Below are positions 46,101 to 61,100 of a stretch of 64,000 bases of DNA, piece by piece. Each line of letters starts with the position of its first letter. Within the stretch, counting starts at the first letter, position 1. Source of the DNA: Bolinopsis microptera (Eukaryota > Ctenophora > Tentaculata > Lobata > Bolinopsidae); NCBI RefSeq assembly GCF_026151205.1, contig NC_087084.1, forward strand, positions 374,001-438,000, written 5' to 3'. The position numbers were made by a program, and so were the translations under genes. Under the pieces are notes generated by a model. That model saw only the letters and a list, made by a program, of their open reading frames with translations. It did not search any database and was not told the origin of the DNA.

Positions 46101-49100
46101 ACGGTTGGCGGTATACTGGAGTGTGAGAAAAGTTAGGGGTAACACAAAAAAGAGAAAGAGATAAAGTTTCAACAAAAAAAATAGAAAGTGAAGGAAGTCA
46201 ATGATAATTATATTATGTAACATTTTAGGAAATTTCAGTGTACCAAAATCACAAATGAGTTGACTGGGTACTATGTATGCAATGTAATGTGATGTGTCTC
46301 AGTTTGCTGTAAAGATAAATTTGATCCAGTTCCTATGGAGTTACACGGAACATTTAATAATGTATAATAATGTATATAATATGAATATTACATGTATAAT
46401 AATGTATATAACATGAATATTACATGTATAATAATGTATATAATATGAATATTACATGTATAATAATGTATATAACATGAATATTACATGTATAATAATG
46501 TATAATGTATATAACATGAATATTACATATTGTATAATAATGTAGTATATAACATGAATATTACATGTATAATAATGTATATAACATGAATATTACATGT
46601 ATAATAATGTATATAACATGAATATAACATGTATAATAATGTATATAACATGAATATTACATGTATAATAATGTATATAACATGAATATTACATGTATAA
46701 TAATGTATATAACATGAATATAACATGTATAATAATGTATATAACATGAATATTACATGTATAATAATGTATATAACATGAATATTACATGTATAATAAT
46801 GTATATATAATAACACAGTTATTTTGCGTAATTCTCTCTGTACAAGACACATGCTAAAATAATAAGAGATAAAATACACACTGAGAACGGAACTCTGATA
46901 TTCTCCAGTGGTGATCAATACAATTACCTTAATTATCAGTAATTAATAATTACCTTACCAAACAAACCACCAGGTGTTCAATAAGATTCAAATACCACAG
47001 TTCACATACCACCACTGTATCTAGTAATTAGATCTATTAAATTCTAATCTCATCTCACTGGCCCAGGTATGTGGTATAGTATAGTTGCTACTAGGTATTC
47101 TAAACTTAAAGGTTTCGAATTTTGATTAATTGGTAAAATAGGAGCCTCCAAATTAAAGTCCGGAGAATGAGGGTAGCCACGTATCAAGATATTATCTACA
47201 AACTTTAAAATATTTTAGGAGGTCAGGAATGGGGCATTATCTCACAAAAACAGTTAGTTGCTATAGTTACAGTTTTACAGACAACTGCAAATGCAACTTG
47301 AGGAGTCTACTGTGAGTAAGACTACATATTGCTATGGTATGTAGTCATGGTTACTATGGTATGTACTATGTAGTCATGGTCACTATGCAATGGTATGTAG
47401 TCATGATTACTATAACTATGGTAGTCATGGTTACTATGGTATGTACCATAAGTAACTACCCATGCGCAACCCTTTAATAACTCACGTTATTCGTCTCCAA
47501 ATTGCACCAAAATTTCAGAGATTATAGATATGGGTCAAACTTAGATTTCCTGAAAGTTTCATAATCCCAATTACAGTGGGCGTGGCGTGACACTCCCTCT
47601 TCTTCACTATTGTCTTCATAAAATGAGAACGCGTTAAGCTAAGAACTCAAAATTTTGTGCACACATTTGGCTTGATAATTTAAACCTTTCCCAAAGTTTC
47701 AAGTTCATTGTTCAAAATTTGGCTGAGTTATGACCATTTCAAAATCGATCGGATACGTGATCCGAGCAATACTGTGTGTTCAACAATAACTGATCACATA
47801 TTACAGACCTAGCCAGGAGTTGCTAACTTTAGTGCCAGCTTTGGGAACCGTTATACAATATATTAACATTATATACCACATTATATTGAACGGTTTGAGA
47901 GTTTGTGAGAAAGTAGATTTAGTGGCCTGTTATAGCTACTCTAGTAGCAGGGAGGAGTTATAGCTGTTTTCTCTGATTAATTAGATTGCTTGAAAGAACG
48001 TTTATACCAGACGCTCACAGTGGTTTGGAGTTACGCACTACAGAATAACTAACCAGAGAAAACTTAAAAGCGTGGAGTTTAGCTGCCCAGCTGACATTTC
48101 ACATTCAAAGAAATAAATTACAGAACTTCAGAAAATGCAGCATGGGGAATGGGGATTTAAATATCATATCTCCAAAATGTTAGTTTAAGTGCAATACATG
48201 AATGTAATACAGCAATGTAACATGTGTACAGCTATGTAGTCTCATATATAATATAATATGAACATCATAATATTATGATATGTCAAATTGTGTGGTAACC
48301 TATTTTTTCAAACTTATCTTATCACAGACACATTGTCCTAAAAAACACTCATTATAAATTTAAGAGACGATGTTCTTCAATGTTGCACTACCAATCACTT
48401 GATTGCATGCAATATTCGACTCAAGACACCTTACAAATCTTAACAGATCACAACAATTCAAACTTTTTCTCGTGTTTGTCATAGATTTGGCTTATCATCA
48501 TGGCTGAGATGTCCTCTGAGGTTCCGACTCTAAACTTGTTTGAGATAAACAGAGGGCAGAACTACTTCCTTAGATTGTCAGTACTTGTAGTAGAGATTGT
48601 CCCATCCGTTCTTAGGTGGGTGATCTCATTAACACTTTAATTTTTGAATAAAAAAATCACTTACTTATTTTAGAAACTATATTTTACTAGTTAACGCTAT
48701 CAATATTCAAGTTTTCATGAACTAATTGATTCATTTCAGGGAAGCAATTAAGATACTTGGGCCAGATAAGTGCAACAATTCAATCCAGGAATGGCTGCTT
48801 GATACAAGCATCTGGTCAAAACTCCGACAGAAAGGTTTAAATGGTAATCAAGTGTCACTTTTATACTTCTCGACAAAGCTCACTGACCAGCAACCAGCAG
48901 ATGCAGTGAACACTTTTGCAGCATTAGACGTTACATTGGCATCTATTTTCCTGTCATTCACAAAACCAGTCCAGGGCTGGAAACCCAAGACACATGAAGC
49001 ACTGTGTTACATGCGGACTGTTAAGAACACAGTGTACTCCCACACTAACAAGTGCTGGATTTCCGATGATGTTTACAGCTCACTCGAGACAAGCATTAAC

Positions 49101-52100
49101 GCACATATCAATGTTATACTGGCTGATGAAATGATAAATTTTGAGGAAATGTTCAGGAAGAAGATTGAGGATTGGCTGAGTAAATCAAAAGAGCTGATGA
49201 CAAGCAGAGATGATGTGCTAAAATATTTACAGGGTGAAATGAAACATGACTTGGTGAGGATCAAAGAGGACCAGATGCTTTTACTGGACAAAACAGAGGA
49301 ACAAACAGGACTACTGAAAAGTCTCATTGAGGCAAAATCAAACTCTATAGGAGATATTTGGAACCGATTAAAGGAGGACAGTTGGAGAAGATACAAAAAT
49401 CCACTTTTTAACAATGTGACTCTTTTAGGACCATTAAAAAGGTGCACATTGACTCTGATGGATTTGTGGCAGGAACTCGAAGTGTCTGGTAATGGATGGC
49501 TATCTGGACAAATCTCACTGGTGTGTGAAAGATTCCTTAAAACAACACAACAAAAGTGGTGTATAGAAGGTACAGGGGCATCTGGTAAAACTTGTTTCCT
49601 CAAAAAACTCTGTGTGCAAGCAGAGGTGTTCAACCCAGAAAAGTTGATCCTTTTTATAGATAAATCCTCTCTGACTGAGGGGTCATCATCTAAAAACATG
49701 TATCATGGTATAAATGTTCTGTCTACCCTCACCAACTTGGGAGTTTTTGGGACATTCAATGAAGCAGAAAAAAGGTCTGTTGAACATTGTTTAAGGCAAT
49801 ATAGTGACAATATATTATTCCTTTTTGACGGAGAGGAAATGGATTCAATGGTTACTGCTGCAGAGCAGTTAAGGAATAGCAAAATAATAACTACATGCCG
49901 TGGCAAAGCAGATCATAACATTAGGTCACTTATTCTTGGAATCAGTTCAGCAGGACGTAACTCGTTGCTTCATCGATGTCTCATCAATCTACTAGGCTCA
50001 TATAATATTGGAACACATTTGCCAAAGCTGAGGCAATTTTGTGGAATTTTTACTGGTAATGAAGTTCAGAGCCTGGCAAAACATGCAATATTTATACAAT
50101 TTATTAGTGTCTTATATTTTGAAAGGCACTGCAATACTTCAGCAGTTCAACATTTTTTATCTAGACAAGATGTCATGAGTGATTTGGTAAGAAGCCTTTT
50201 GGTTACAGATGGTCAGTCTAGAACTATTGGGATACTTGAGGATTACCTTGACAGTTATGGTCTTTAACAAGGATTATTTTGTTGTGATATACCATTTCAT
50301 TTCTAGCCACTTGAATTATGGACAATGGACATTGGGCAACCATGATTCAATAATTCATAACTCACCAAACTGTTCAGTTCACTTTGTAGGTTTATATCAT
50401 ACAATGTTCTTTTTATATCTCTACTGAAAGATGCACCTAGAAGGCTCCTTTTAAATTATTAAATTTAAGGCCTAATATGTAATAAGTAGAACTGGACGCA
50501 TAATATGATTAATAATTTTACTCTCAATGTAATTTTAGATTAAATGTAATCTAGCAAGCGTGCTAAATCACTTTACACTCGATCTTTGTGATTTTTATTA
50601 AAAGGGCCCCGACAGTTAAAATCAACTTGAATCGATGTATTTGATCGAGCGCTGATTTTGAATCACCCCATATTAATTTTTTTATATATAAAATTATTCA
50701 AACAATATACACATAATTGTTAACTGGTGATACTCGTAAAATATCTGTTCCGTCGACGAGTCCAACTCGGCGCGCGTCCTGGTAGGTTGTAAACCTAAAA
50801 TCCCTATCTAAATTATTGGGATATTAATAATGGAATTTTAATCTTAATGCTTTAGGCCCTGTTCATGTTATGGGGATGATGATTAATCACTCTACACTCG
50901 ACTGTCACGTGACAATCCTAGCCCTAACCCAATCTTTGACAAAAGCATAAGCTGAAACCCTGACCCTAACGAGAAATTATACCAACTTCCATATACGGTC
51001 ATATCACGTGATCGAGACAGTTTTTCGCCAATAACTTGCCTGGCACAGGGAGACTAAAGTGCAAAGAAACTGTTGCTAACTGCTGCTGACTGCTGCTAAC
51101 ATGCCGCTCTTACTACTGTACTAAATCGCTCGTCCTAATTTTAATGTTCAAGAAAATTCTTGAGAAAAGGCTCTTTGGGGTATGAAATTGATCAAAATCG
51201 TGATCGGTGTATTTTTGAACGCTGATTCCGAATCACCCCCATGACGTAGGGCCGGTAAAATGTTTCCCTGAAGAATTATGGCATATGGGCAAAAAACCGT
51301 TTTGATCACTTGTTTCACAAGTAGAATAGGTCGCGCGCTACTGCAAGCGAAAGGGCTCTGCAGCTGCACTGGTTAGATCAAACAGCAACCTAGAGCTAGG
51401 AAAAAAGTCACATTGCATGTTGATGGTTCACCTAACTATGTGCTTTTGCGCCGCTGCGGGCGCGCAAGAGCGGAGGCGCGCTACTGCAAGCGCAAGGGCT
51501 CTGGATAGAGCAATGTTGATGCAATTAATAGTTAAGCGAAAGCACATGGTTAGCTGGTGAACAAAAACATTATAATTTTCTTATTTCTTCGTTAAAAATA
51601 CAATAACGCAAACACAAACGTACAAAAATTTTGGTGACGTACCTCGATTCCCCGTTCAATTTTGGTCAATCAACTTAGTTTAAAATTACTGGGCGGCGGC
51701 CGGCACTCAGCCTGTCATTCCGCCTAATTTCTATTCTCATATGATTATGAACATAAATAAAATAGCCTGGGTCCCCAGGTAAAGTAAAAAATCAATTAAG
51801 TTATTGAACTCATTCATACGTATTTTGAAAAACAACGCTGCATCGATGCGCCTCACAAATTATCATTTTTGCTTCGCGTATTTTATTGACATCGTCAATC
51901 AAATACGTATTAAATTGGATATGTGCTTTGGGAAGGGATATAGCGGGCGCCATTCAAATTTATTACCGGATAAATGATATTTTCATTGTATTTTATTGTA
52001 CAGGCTTGAATAACTAATTATACCAAAATGTACTCTCTAAACCATCGGCAAGCAATTTTGTAGGGTAGGCTCTTCCATGCTCTTAGGGTTAGGAGTATAG

Positions 52101-55100
52101 TTTTATCTGAGTACTGTCTCTCTCTCCTCTGTTTCCCTTTTCTGACATAGTTCAAGTTCTCCCCATGCATAATTTGAGCTTCTTGGTTAGCCTTCTCAAA
52201 ACTCAACACCTCAACAGCAGTTGCAAGGTTCGACTCCTTTTCTGACAGCAGTCTTGATTGTCATACGTTGTATGACCCGCCGTGAAACGACCGTGGGGGT
52301 CGCAACGTGATACAAAGTCTTGACTGGATTTTAGGGTCTCTCAAACCTACCAAATACTGATCTAATAGAGCGCTGTCAAAGTTCCTGAAATTACAGTCGT
52401 TGGCTATTACTCTCAATCTGGCTAAAAACTCACTGGCTGGCTCATTAATGTTCTGCATTGTCCTGTAAAACTTAAAACGCTGAGTATACTGGGTTGGTTT
52501 GGGGGAAAGGTGGTCTACCTCAGCATACGTTTATTCAGTTACATTGTCAGGGTTCACCAGTGATTTAATAAGTGAGTAGATTTCACCGTCGACTGAGTTG
52601 ATGAAGACTTTGATGTTCTTCTTGTTAGCCGCGGTTACCTGATCAGCATTCTCTGCGTCTTCTGGTCAAGTCGTTCAGTAAACGACCGGGGGGAGGATTT
52701 GGCCGGGGCCAGGGCCAAGGAATGTCCAAATTTTGCCGGGGCCGGGAATTGGCCGTTCTGGAATTTGGCCGGGGCCGGGGCCGGGGCCGTGAATTTAATA
52801 AATCCACGGCCAAGTTAGAAATTTTAGGATTTAGGTGGAATATCGTAATTGTAAAAACTATCAGAGGTTACAAAAACAAAGGACTGCTCTTGAAAGTTGG
52901 CACTCTGGACATCATCCTTTCAAAATTGAAAATCCATTTTAAGATTTATATGAAAGTTTTAGGCCGATTTCGATCAAAAATTCCCGGCAAAAATTGAAAA
53001 TCGGCCGGGGCCGGGGCCGGGAAGAAATAGCTCCCCCGTTGCCGGGATTTCACGGCGCCGGGAATCCCGGTCGATTACTGAAGTCGTTAACATTGAGATA
53101 AAATTCATATCGTTCAAACCATTCACGGATGTTGCTCGACTTCGTAAGTACTTCTTTGAAGGGGTTAACATTTCTCGTCGCCATTTGTTGTGTTCTGTGT
53201 AGGGTTCTTAGGGAGCACTAAAACGATCGTTTAATCAAGAACATAAGCTAACAATATATTGCGTTAATATGTATGTATGTATGTATGTATGTCGACAGAG
53301 GGCAGCGCTAGGCCCGCTGTGGTGCCCTCAACCTACTTTTAGATTAGAGGGTCATGTAGGCGACATCCATGTCCAGTGGACAACGCAGGCCGGTGAGCTG
53401 TACACTGGGCACGCGCGCGTAATAATAGAGCTCAAACAGGTAATAGACCCCGCGAGCGTATAGGATCAGGATTTTACAGGATGTGGACAGCCGGCCCTGT
53501 GACGGTGATGGATGCGTGCAAATCTGAGGGCTTGAGTCGATTGTATTGTGGTGCTAGTGTACTCTGATAAGTGAAATAGCCCGAACCAGGTAGCTCACCT
53601 GCTCCGCATCGCGGGGGGCCGTTCCAATTTACAGGTGTACATGGGGAGATATGTCGACGCTCGTGAGTGAATGGGGAATAGCTGATTTGTGCGAAGGTGA
53701 TGTGTGGGTTATGATGGTGCTGTTACTTTATAAGTATTGAGTTTCACGCTACATAAATATTTATAGTAGCATGGTTAAGATTCATAGTTCGTAGTATAGT
53801 AGTAGTTAAGTCATTTTTCTTTGTTAAAGAAGTAAGACGCATGAGTTGATAAATTGTTATCGGGTCTTCTCCGATATATTCAAGGTTGATGGCGATAATT
53901 AAAACAACGAAGAGCTGCAATTGTAGAAAGTGATAATAAATATTTGTAAATAAATCTCGTTTGTTTGTGAATCCTCTTTATCGACACTAGGCAGGGTATG
54001 ATGTTGAGGCGAAGTTCGGGACTGATCTGGTATCATCTTCCTTGAGTTTACTAATCTTGATCAACCTGGAGTTTCAAGTATGTGGATTAGTACGTCGCAG
54101 TTTATTTTTGCGCAATCTCGGGCGCGCGCACTAAATTTTCTGTTAGAAAAATGACAGCTATTATGTTGCTACATCCTTGAGATGTATGGCGTTCGCGCGT
54201 TACGTTTAATGCGGGAAATTTGGAGGACGGATTTTACCGGTTTGAGAAAATGGATTTGATTGTTCATTGTAGTTGTGTTTGGTGGAGCAAGGCGGTAAGT
54301 TCGTTTTTTAAGGGGTGATAAGTGGGAGTGTTCTAACCTGGTGGTGGTGGAGGAACTGCTAATACCGGATGAAGGGGTAACCTGGAGGCAGTGATTGGAT
54401 CTCTACTGGTTCGGAGAGTGGGAGTCCCTTATTTAGGTTGTTTGCTGAATATCTGTGTCAAGTCGTTAATCTGGAATAACTCGGGTTTTAGTAATTTATA
54501 AGGTGGGCTGTAACATTGCGTTCCAGCCCTGAGAGGGAAAATAAACTGGTAAGAAGATGTGATAATTGGAAAATTGATGCAGATTACATATTTTATTGAC
54601 TGATCATAACAAGGAATAATGTTATGTGGAGTCCAACTTGTAGTTATTCATCACATGTGATGGTTTAGCGAAGATTTCTGGATCGGAGTAGTATGATGCA
54701 GATATCAGATTTCGTAGTGCTGATCCATTGTGTTGATGTACTGCTGCTTAAACTGGTTTCCACGTATGTATGTCACAAGGGTAGCCGGGGTACTCGAATC
54801 CTAATTAGATCTCTAGCTTTGTGTTTGCTGTAGAGTGGAGAGTGGATATCCATAGTGCTGTGTACCTGTGTAGGGTTAAAATTCCAAGGTTGCTGAAATG
54901 GTGATGGTGTTAGAGAAAGACGCAAGGTGTAACACACCGTGGTAAGAAAGGCATTATGGTAGCAGAGAATGCATTATGACAGGAGAATGAGCGAAAGTAA
55001 TGCAAATGAAAAAAAGGACCGAATTGCTGAGGTGATTGAGTGAGTGAGATGCTGCATTGCTACTGGCTGACTCGCCAGCAACAATGCAAGTCCAAGAAGA

Positions 55101-58100
55101 AAGAAGGAGAGACACTGTCCGTTATCTGGGTGAGCCACCACCGACAGTGCTCCCACTTATGTGGGGCTGAGGGTGTTGGCTCCAAGAACCAGCCGTGAGC
55201 AAACAGCGCCTGTCCCCCTCTATGGTTAACTTGAGAGTAACAGGACTATGCCATTCTCCAGGCCAATCCGTTCAGTAACCAGCTGACCCAGCACCACCTC
55301 TGATGGAAGATGTGGTTCGGATTGGACTTCGCTAGGATTTGTCAGTTTTTCTGTAGACACTAATGCTCCCTCGAGGAAAGACATGAGCCCCGGCAAAATT
55401 GACCAAAAACGTGGCAGGGATTCTCACTCTACTATTGCGTTAATATAAATATACAACAGATCCTTTGCTGCAAAATTGCACGTGCCACATTTTAAATTAA
55501 ACATAATTCATGATTGGCTATTATATCAATCTGGGGAGACAGATATGCGACAAAGAACTTTGTCAATATAGATAGTCTAGATTTGAACTTGGAGCCACAA
55601 GGCAAAGGCCCAAGGGTGATTTTCAAATGTTTATACCAATATTTGAGATAGGGAAAATATTGAGTTTTTGAAGGGTTATTTTTATATCTAGAGTCATTGT
55701 GACATTATGTGTATACTGTTTTTTAATAAAAAAGAAAATAACTGCTGCAAGAATAGGGGTAGATTGGTACCCCTCCCACAAAGATAACAACTGTAGTCAC
55801 AGAAAAGCGTAGAATTTGTTGTGGTTTGGCTCAACTTAAAACATAGTACTACGGGTTTCCAAGGTAAATAAAAACACCCTGCATTAGGAGTAACAATGGG
55901 GACAACAATTAAAGTACTGTCTCTGAACATGTGGGGGGTCCCGTTTGCCAGCAAGAAGATTAAACAGCGCTCAGAACACCTGATAGAACACCTTATGGTG
56001 TCAGATTATCAGATTGTGGGGTTACAAGAGGTTTTTACCTCCTGGCATGCTAAACTTATACAGGATGGTGTCAAGGTAACAACTTTAAACTCACCTTCAT
56101 ACACATTACACATGCTTTCCTAGGTAGTGTTATCTGCTTTTGGCTGCCACATAGCTGTTTTGTTTTTCTGTGACCTGTGATTTTTAATAGATTACACTGT
56201 TGAAGTAACACCTTCCAAATGTAAAAACAATTTCATTATTTGAATTTTTACTTTGACTAATGATTTCAGTCAATATTTGGTCATAGTCACTGGTTCAGAA
56301 GCGGATCTTTGGGTAGTCCTGGTTTGCTTGTTCTCTCCAGGTAACAGTAACAGTAGATGTATTTATTATGACAAGCTGACAAGTATTATATATGATCACC
56401 CTTTAATACCACAGTTTCAGTTGTTTTCTGGTAACAATTTTACTAAAACCGCCCTTGCGTCAGGTACCCTATTGTTGAGATTGCATTCCACCCGTTTGCT
56501 CTGAATGGGTACCCACAGCGTGTAGCACATGGGGACTGGTGGGCAGGTGAGACAGTTTGTAACTAATATACACTGACTCAGTGATGACATTTATAATACA
56601 CTAGGAACCTCTTAGTCGAAAGCTTTGGTCGCGGAAATTTAAAAAATCAGTTTTGTTTTAATTTCTCTTCATCATCTAGCTTTGCAAACAGTATAGATTT
56701 TATTTGACAATGTTTACTTTACACCCCTTACAATATAAACTACAAACAGCGTTGTAAATTTTCGAATTCTCTAATTGGTACCTTTCACCGCATCAAAAAC
56801 ATTAATCGCAAGTAACAACTAAAGTTATTAATAACTTATAATAGCGTGAGCGTTAATGTGAGCTAGTATCATAAAGCATGACAACGCGTGTTGCTAATTT
56901 GTGGTTGCTTGTTCAATCTCTTGTTGTTGCTAAGCAACAGCGCAGTAAACCTTTGATGAAATTACGCCATTATTCTGTCGCTAATTTCTCCTCACTTCCA
57001 AGTTAATTATAAAAAATCTGAAGCTTGAATCAAAATTCTAAGAATGCTTTCTATCCTTTTTCTACAACCCTGCTAAATTGCTAGGTTTCAACTCCATTTG
57101 GGAGCTGAAATTGGTCACAAAGAAGGGTCGGTTTTTTGTCAATTTCAGTTTCCATGTCCCTGTTGTGGGGAGATTTTGTCAAAGTTTGAAATGTAATAAA
57201 ACACTGTAAAACCTGTACACTCTGCAGAAAGGAAAATAGTTCGGTAAATCAGGATGTATGGTAAATAGGGGGTGTACATGATACAGGGTGGCCCATAAAA
57301 CACTACCCATCCTTATCTATATTTTTGTTTTTAAAATAATTAACAAGATCTCAGCAAGCTGTAACAATTTTAAGAGATAAGGATGGGTAGTGTTTTATGA
57401 GCCACCCTGTATAAAGCGAGACGATATATAATATATATATTGTATGATATATTCATAGACACAATGTTTCGTCCTATTAGGACTTTAACACGACTTTCCG
57501 CAAAAACCGTAAAAGATATACAACTTAAACTTTTTTGACTGGTTCAAATGCTTTAATGGCCTTCAAATCAGCATGAAAAAATAACAAATTTGCCAAGGAA
57601 TAAGAATTTTGGTGCCCAAAATTTGGACCCCCAAGTGGTGTCAAAAACGCGAATTAAATAGGTAATAATTATTTTAGTCTCTTGAGTCTTGACACCACTT
57701 TAGAGTTAGACGGGTTCCTGCTAGTCATAATAAATCCCAATCAATACACAATTACAATAAGATAAATAATTGAATACACATTTCTAGCTGTTAAATTCGG
57801 CCTCTATACGGCCCAATTTCCCGATGCCGCCTAAGAACTCACGTGGTTATCGGTTATCTGTTGCTGCTAGTCAAACTAAAGTGTAGACAGGGGCACGTTA
57901 CATCAGGCAGGTTTTACTGTGTATTTATTCTAGCACCTTTTTGGCATTTTGACCAGTATGAAAAAATAAAAAAATAGACCTAGGGTTAGACGGGTTTCTG
58001 TTAGTGTACACTGTACAATGAGTATACAATGAGTATACAATGAGTATACAATGAGTATACAATGAGTATACAATGAGTATACAATGAGTATACAATGAGT

Positions 58101-61100
58101 GTACAATGAGTATACAACGAGTGTACAATGAGTATACAACGAGTGTACAATGAGTATACAATGAGTATACAATGAGTATACAATGAGTATACAATGAGTA
58201 TACAATGAGTATACAATGAGTATACAATGAGTATACAATGAGTGTACAATGTTTACTTTACACCCCTTACAATATAAACTACAGGTAAAGGAGTTGGTTT
58301 GTGTAGAATTGACCACCCATTAGCTACGGTAGACTTCTACATAACTCACATCCACGCTAATTACACACACACTGGCTATGATATGTACACTGGACACAGG
58401 TTTGAAATAATATGTTAGTGTGATCTTACCTTAAAAACTTGCTCGCTCAATTTCCTGAGTCTCAAATAAGTTCTGATTCAATAAAATGTATCTCTATAAT
58501 ATATATATACTGTAGTATGTATATATGTATCTGTATATCTGTATACTGTATATCTGTATACTATAATTACTACTATACTACTACTATAACTAACTAACTA
58601 ACGCTATCTCTTAAGGGTGAGCCAGATGTATTGCATGGCTAAATACATAGCAAGAAGTTGCGACTCTGACGCTATAATAGCAGTAGGGGACTACAACTGT
58701 AAAGAGGACGAGGTTGCAACAGAGGTGTTTGTTGAGGCGTCAGGGCTAACAGACAGGTAGTGGAACAACAAATACACTTTTGAGAATCATTACTATCTGG
58801 TCACTAACCAGTTACTATCTGGTCACTAACCAGTTACTAACTGCTCACTTACTGGTTACTAACAGGTTACTAACTGGTCACTAACCAGTTACTAACTGGT
58901 TACTATATGGTTACTTTCTGGTTACTATCTGCTCACTAACCAGTTACTAACTGGTTACTAACTGTTACTAACTGCTCACTTACTGGTCACTAACTGGTCA
59001 CTAACCAGTTACTAACTGGTCACTTACTGGTCACTAACTGGTTACTAACTGGTTACTATATGGTTACTTTCTGGTTACTATCTGTTCACTAACCAGTTAC
59101 TAACTGGTTACTAACTGTTACTAACTGCTCACTTACTGGTCACTAACTGGTCACTAACCAGTTACTAACTGGTCACTTACTGGTCACTAACTGGTTACTA
59201 ACTGGTTACTATATGGTTACTTTCTGGTTACTATCTGTTCACTAACCAGTTACTAACTGGTCACTAACCAGTTACTAACTGGTCACTTACTGGTCACTAA
59301 CTGGTCACTAACTGGTTACTAACTGGCCACTAACTGGTCACTAACCAGTTACTAACTGGTTACTATATGGTTACTTTCTGGTTACTATCTGTTCACTAAC
59401 CAGTTACTAACTGGTTACTAACTGTTACTAACTGCTCACTTACTGGTCACTAACTGGTCACTAACCAGTTACTAACTTGTCACTTACTGGTCACTAACTG
59501 GTCACTAACTGGTTACTAACTGTTACTAACTGGTTACTGACTGTTACTAACTGGTTATTATATATATATGTATATGGTTACTAACTGTTACTAACTGTTT
59601 ACTATCTGGTTACTACCCAGCTACTAACTGGTTACTAACTGTTACTAACTGTTTACTATCTGGTTACTACCCAGCTACTAACTGGTTACTAACTGTTACT
59701 AACTGTTTACTATCTGGTTACTACCCAGCTACTAACTGGTTACTAACTGTTACTAACTGTTTACTATCTGGTTACTACCCAGCTACTAACTGGTTACTAT
59801 CTGGTTACAAACTGGTTACTATATGGTTACTATCTGGTTACTAACTGGTTACTAACTGGTTAATATCTGGTTACTAACTGGTTAATATCTGGTTACTAAC
59901 TGGTTACTATATGGTTACTATCTGGTTACTAACTGGTTACTAACTGGTTACTAACTGTTTACTAACAGGTTATCTCATATTGCAGTTACAGAGAACTACA
60001 TCCAGATAAGATAAATGATCCCGGATACACTAACGATACACCAGGTAGGGATCCAGCAATTAAACCTATTCCTTAATCAAATGATGGAGTAGTTCGCTGT
60101 TTATTAGTCTCATGATTTAAATACTGATAGTTGGATAATATCCGGTTGGAAGAGACAAGGACAAATGAAACGGGAAGTTAGGAATGTAGGCAAATTTTCG
60201 GCGTCAACGCCATCTTCAGGCTAAAATTGGTACAAATGTTAGTATTATATAATTATAAATGGTTCTACACTAGTTAAAATGCTAAATTAAAATTACACAC
60301 ACTGAATACAGGTTACATCAAATGGTAATATACATTGAAAATTGTGATGTACACACGTTTTACACTTTGTCCAAGTACATAATATCTACTGAACATAAGG
60401 GTCGTGTGCTATTTGTTTAAATTTGTCTCTGAATATGTTGTTAAAGAAATCCCTTAAGCTTCTCGCACTCTTTCTTATTATTGATACTAGGTTTAGATAA
60501 ATTTATGTAGTACGCTTTTCGTTTAATGGTGCTATATAAGTTAATTTCTAAAATATCGAAAGAAATGTCTGGATCTAAGTTATTGTGAAATTCTAAATAA
60601 TGAGCAGCCAACGCATTATCAGGATAGGTTAAAGGCCTGTTGACTGCTCTTCGATGCTCAGAAAATCTATCGTGTGCTGTTCTACTCGTTTCTCCTATAT
60701 ATACTTATAGCTCTTGACATAATTTACACGTGACTTTGTATATTACACATTTTGGTTTGCAGTGGTGATTTGTTGTGATGAGTGGACATATTATGATACA
60801 GTTTGGTATGGTGCAGTGTGGTTTGTCGTGTGGTCGTGATGAACATAAAATATCTGAGAGTTTCTTACCTGGTGTGAATATGAATTTGACAGGTAAGTTC
60901 AGGTGTCACGTGTCACGAAGGAAAACATGCATTACCCTCCGCAAAGCCATTTTAATGTATATTCTCCGCGTGCAGAGCAGTTATGGTGTCGTCGCCACGG
61001 TTACCCTCCGCATACGTTTGCACGATTCGACGATAGAATTACACTTTCAAATGCGCGGCGCCAAGCTGACTGGAAGTTTTCATAAAAGTTACGGTCAGCG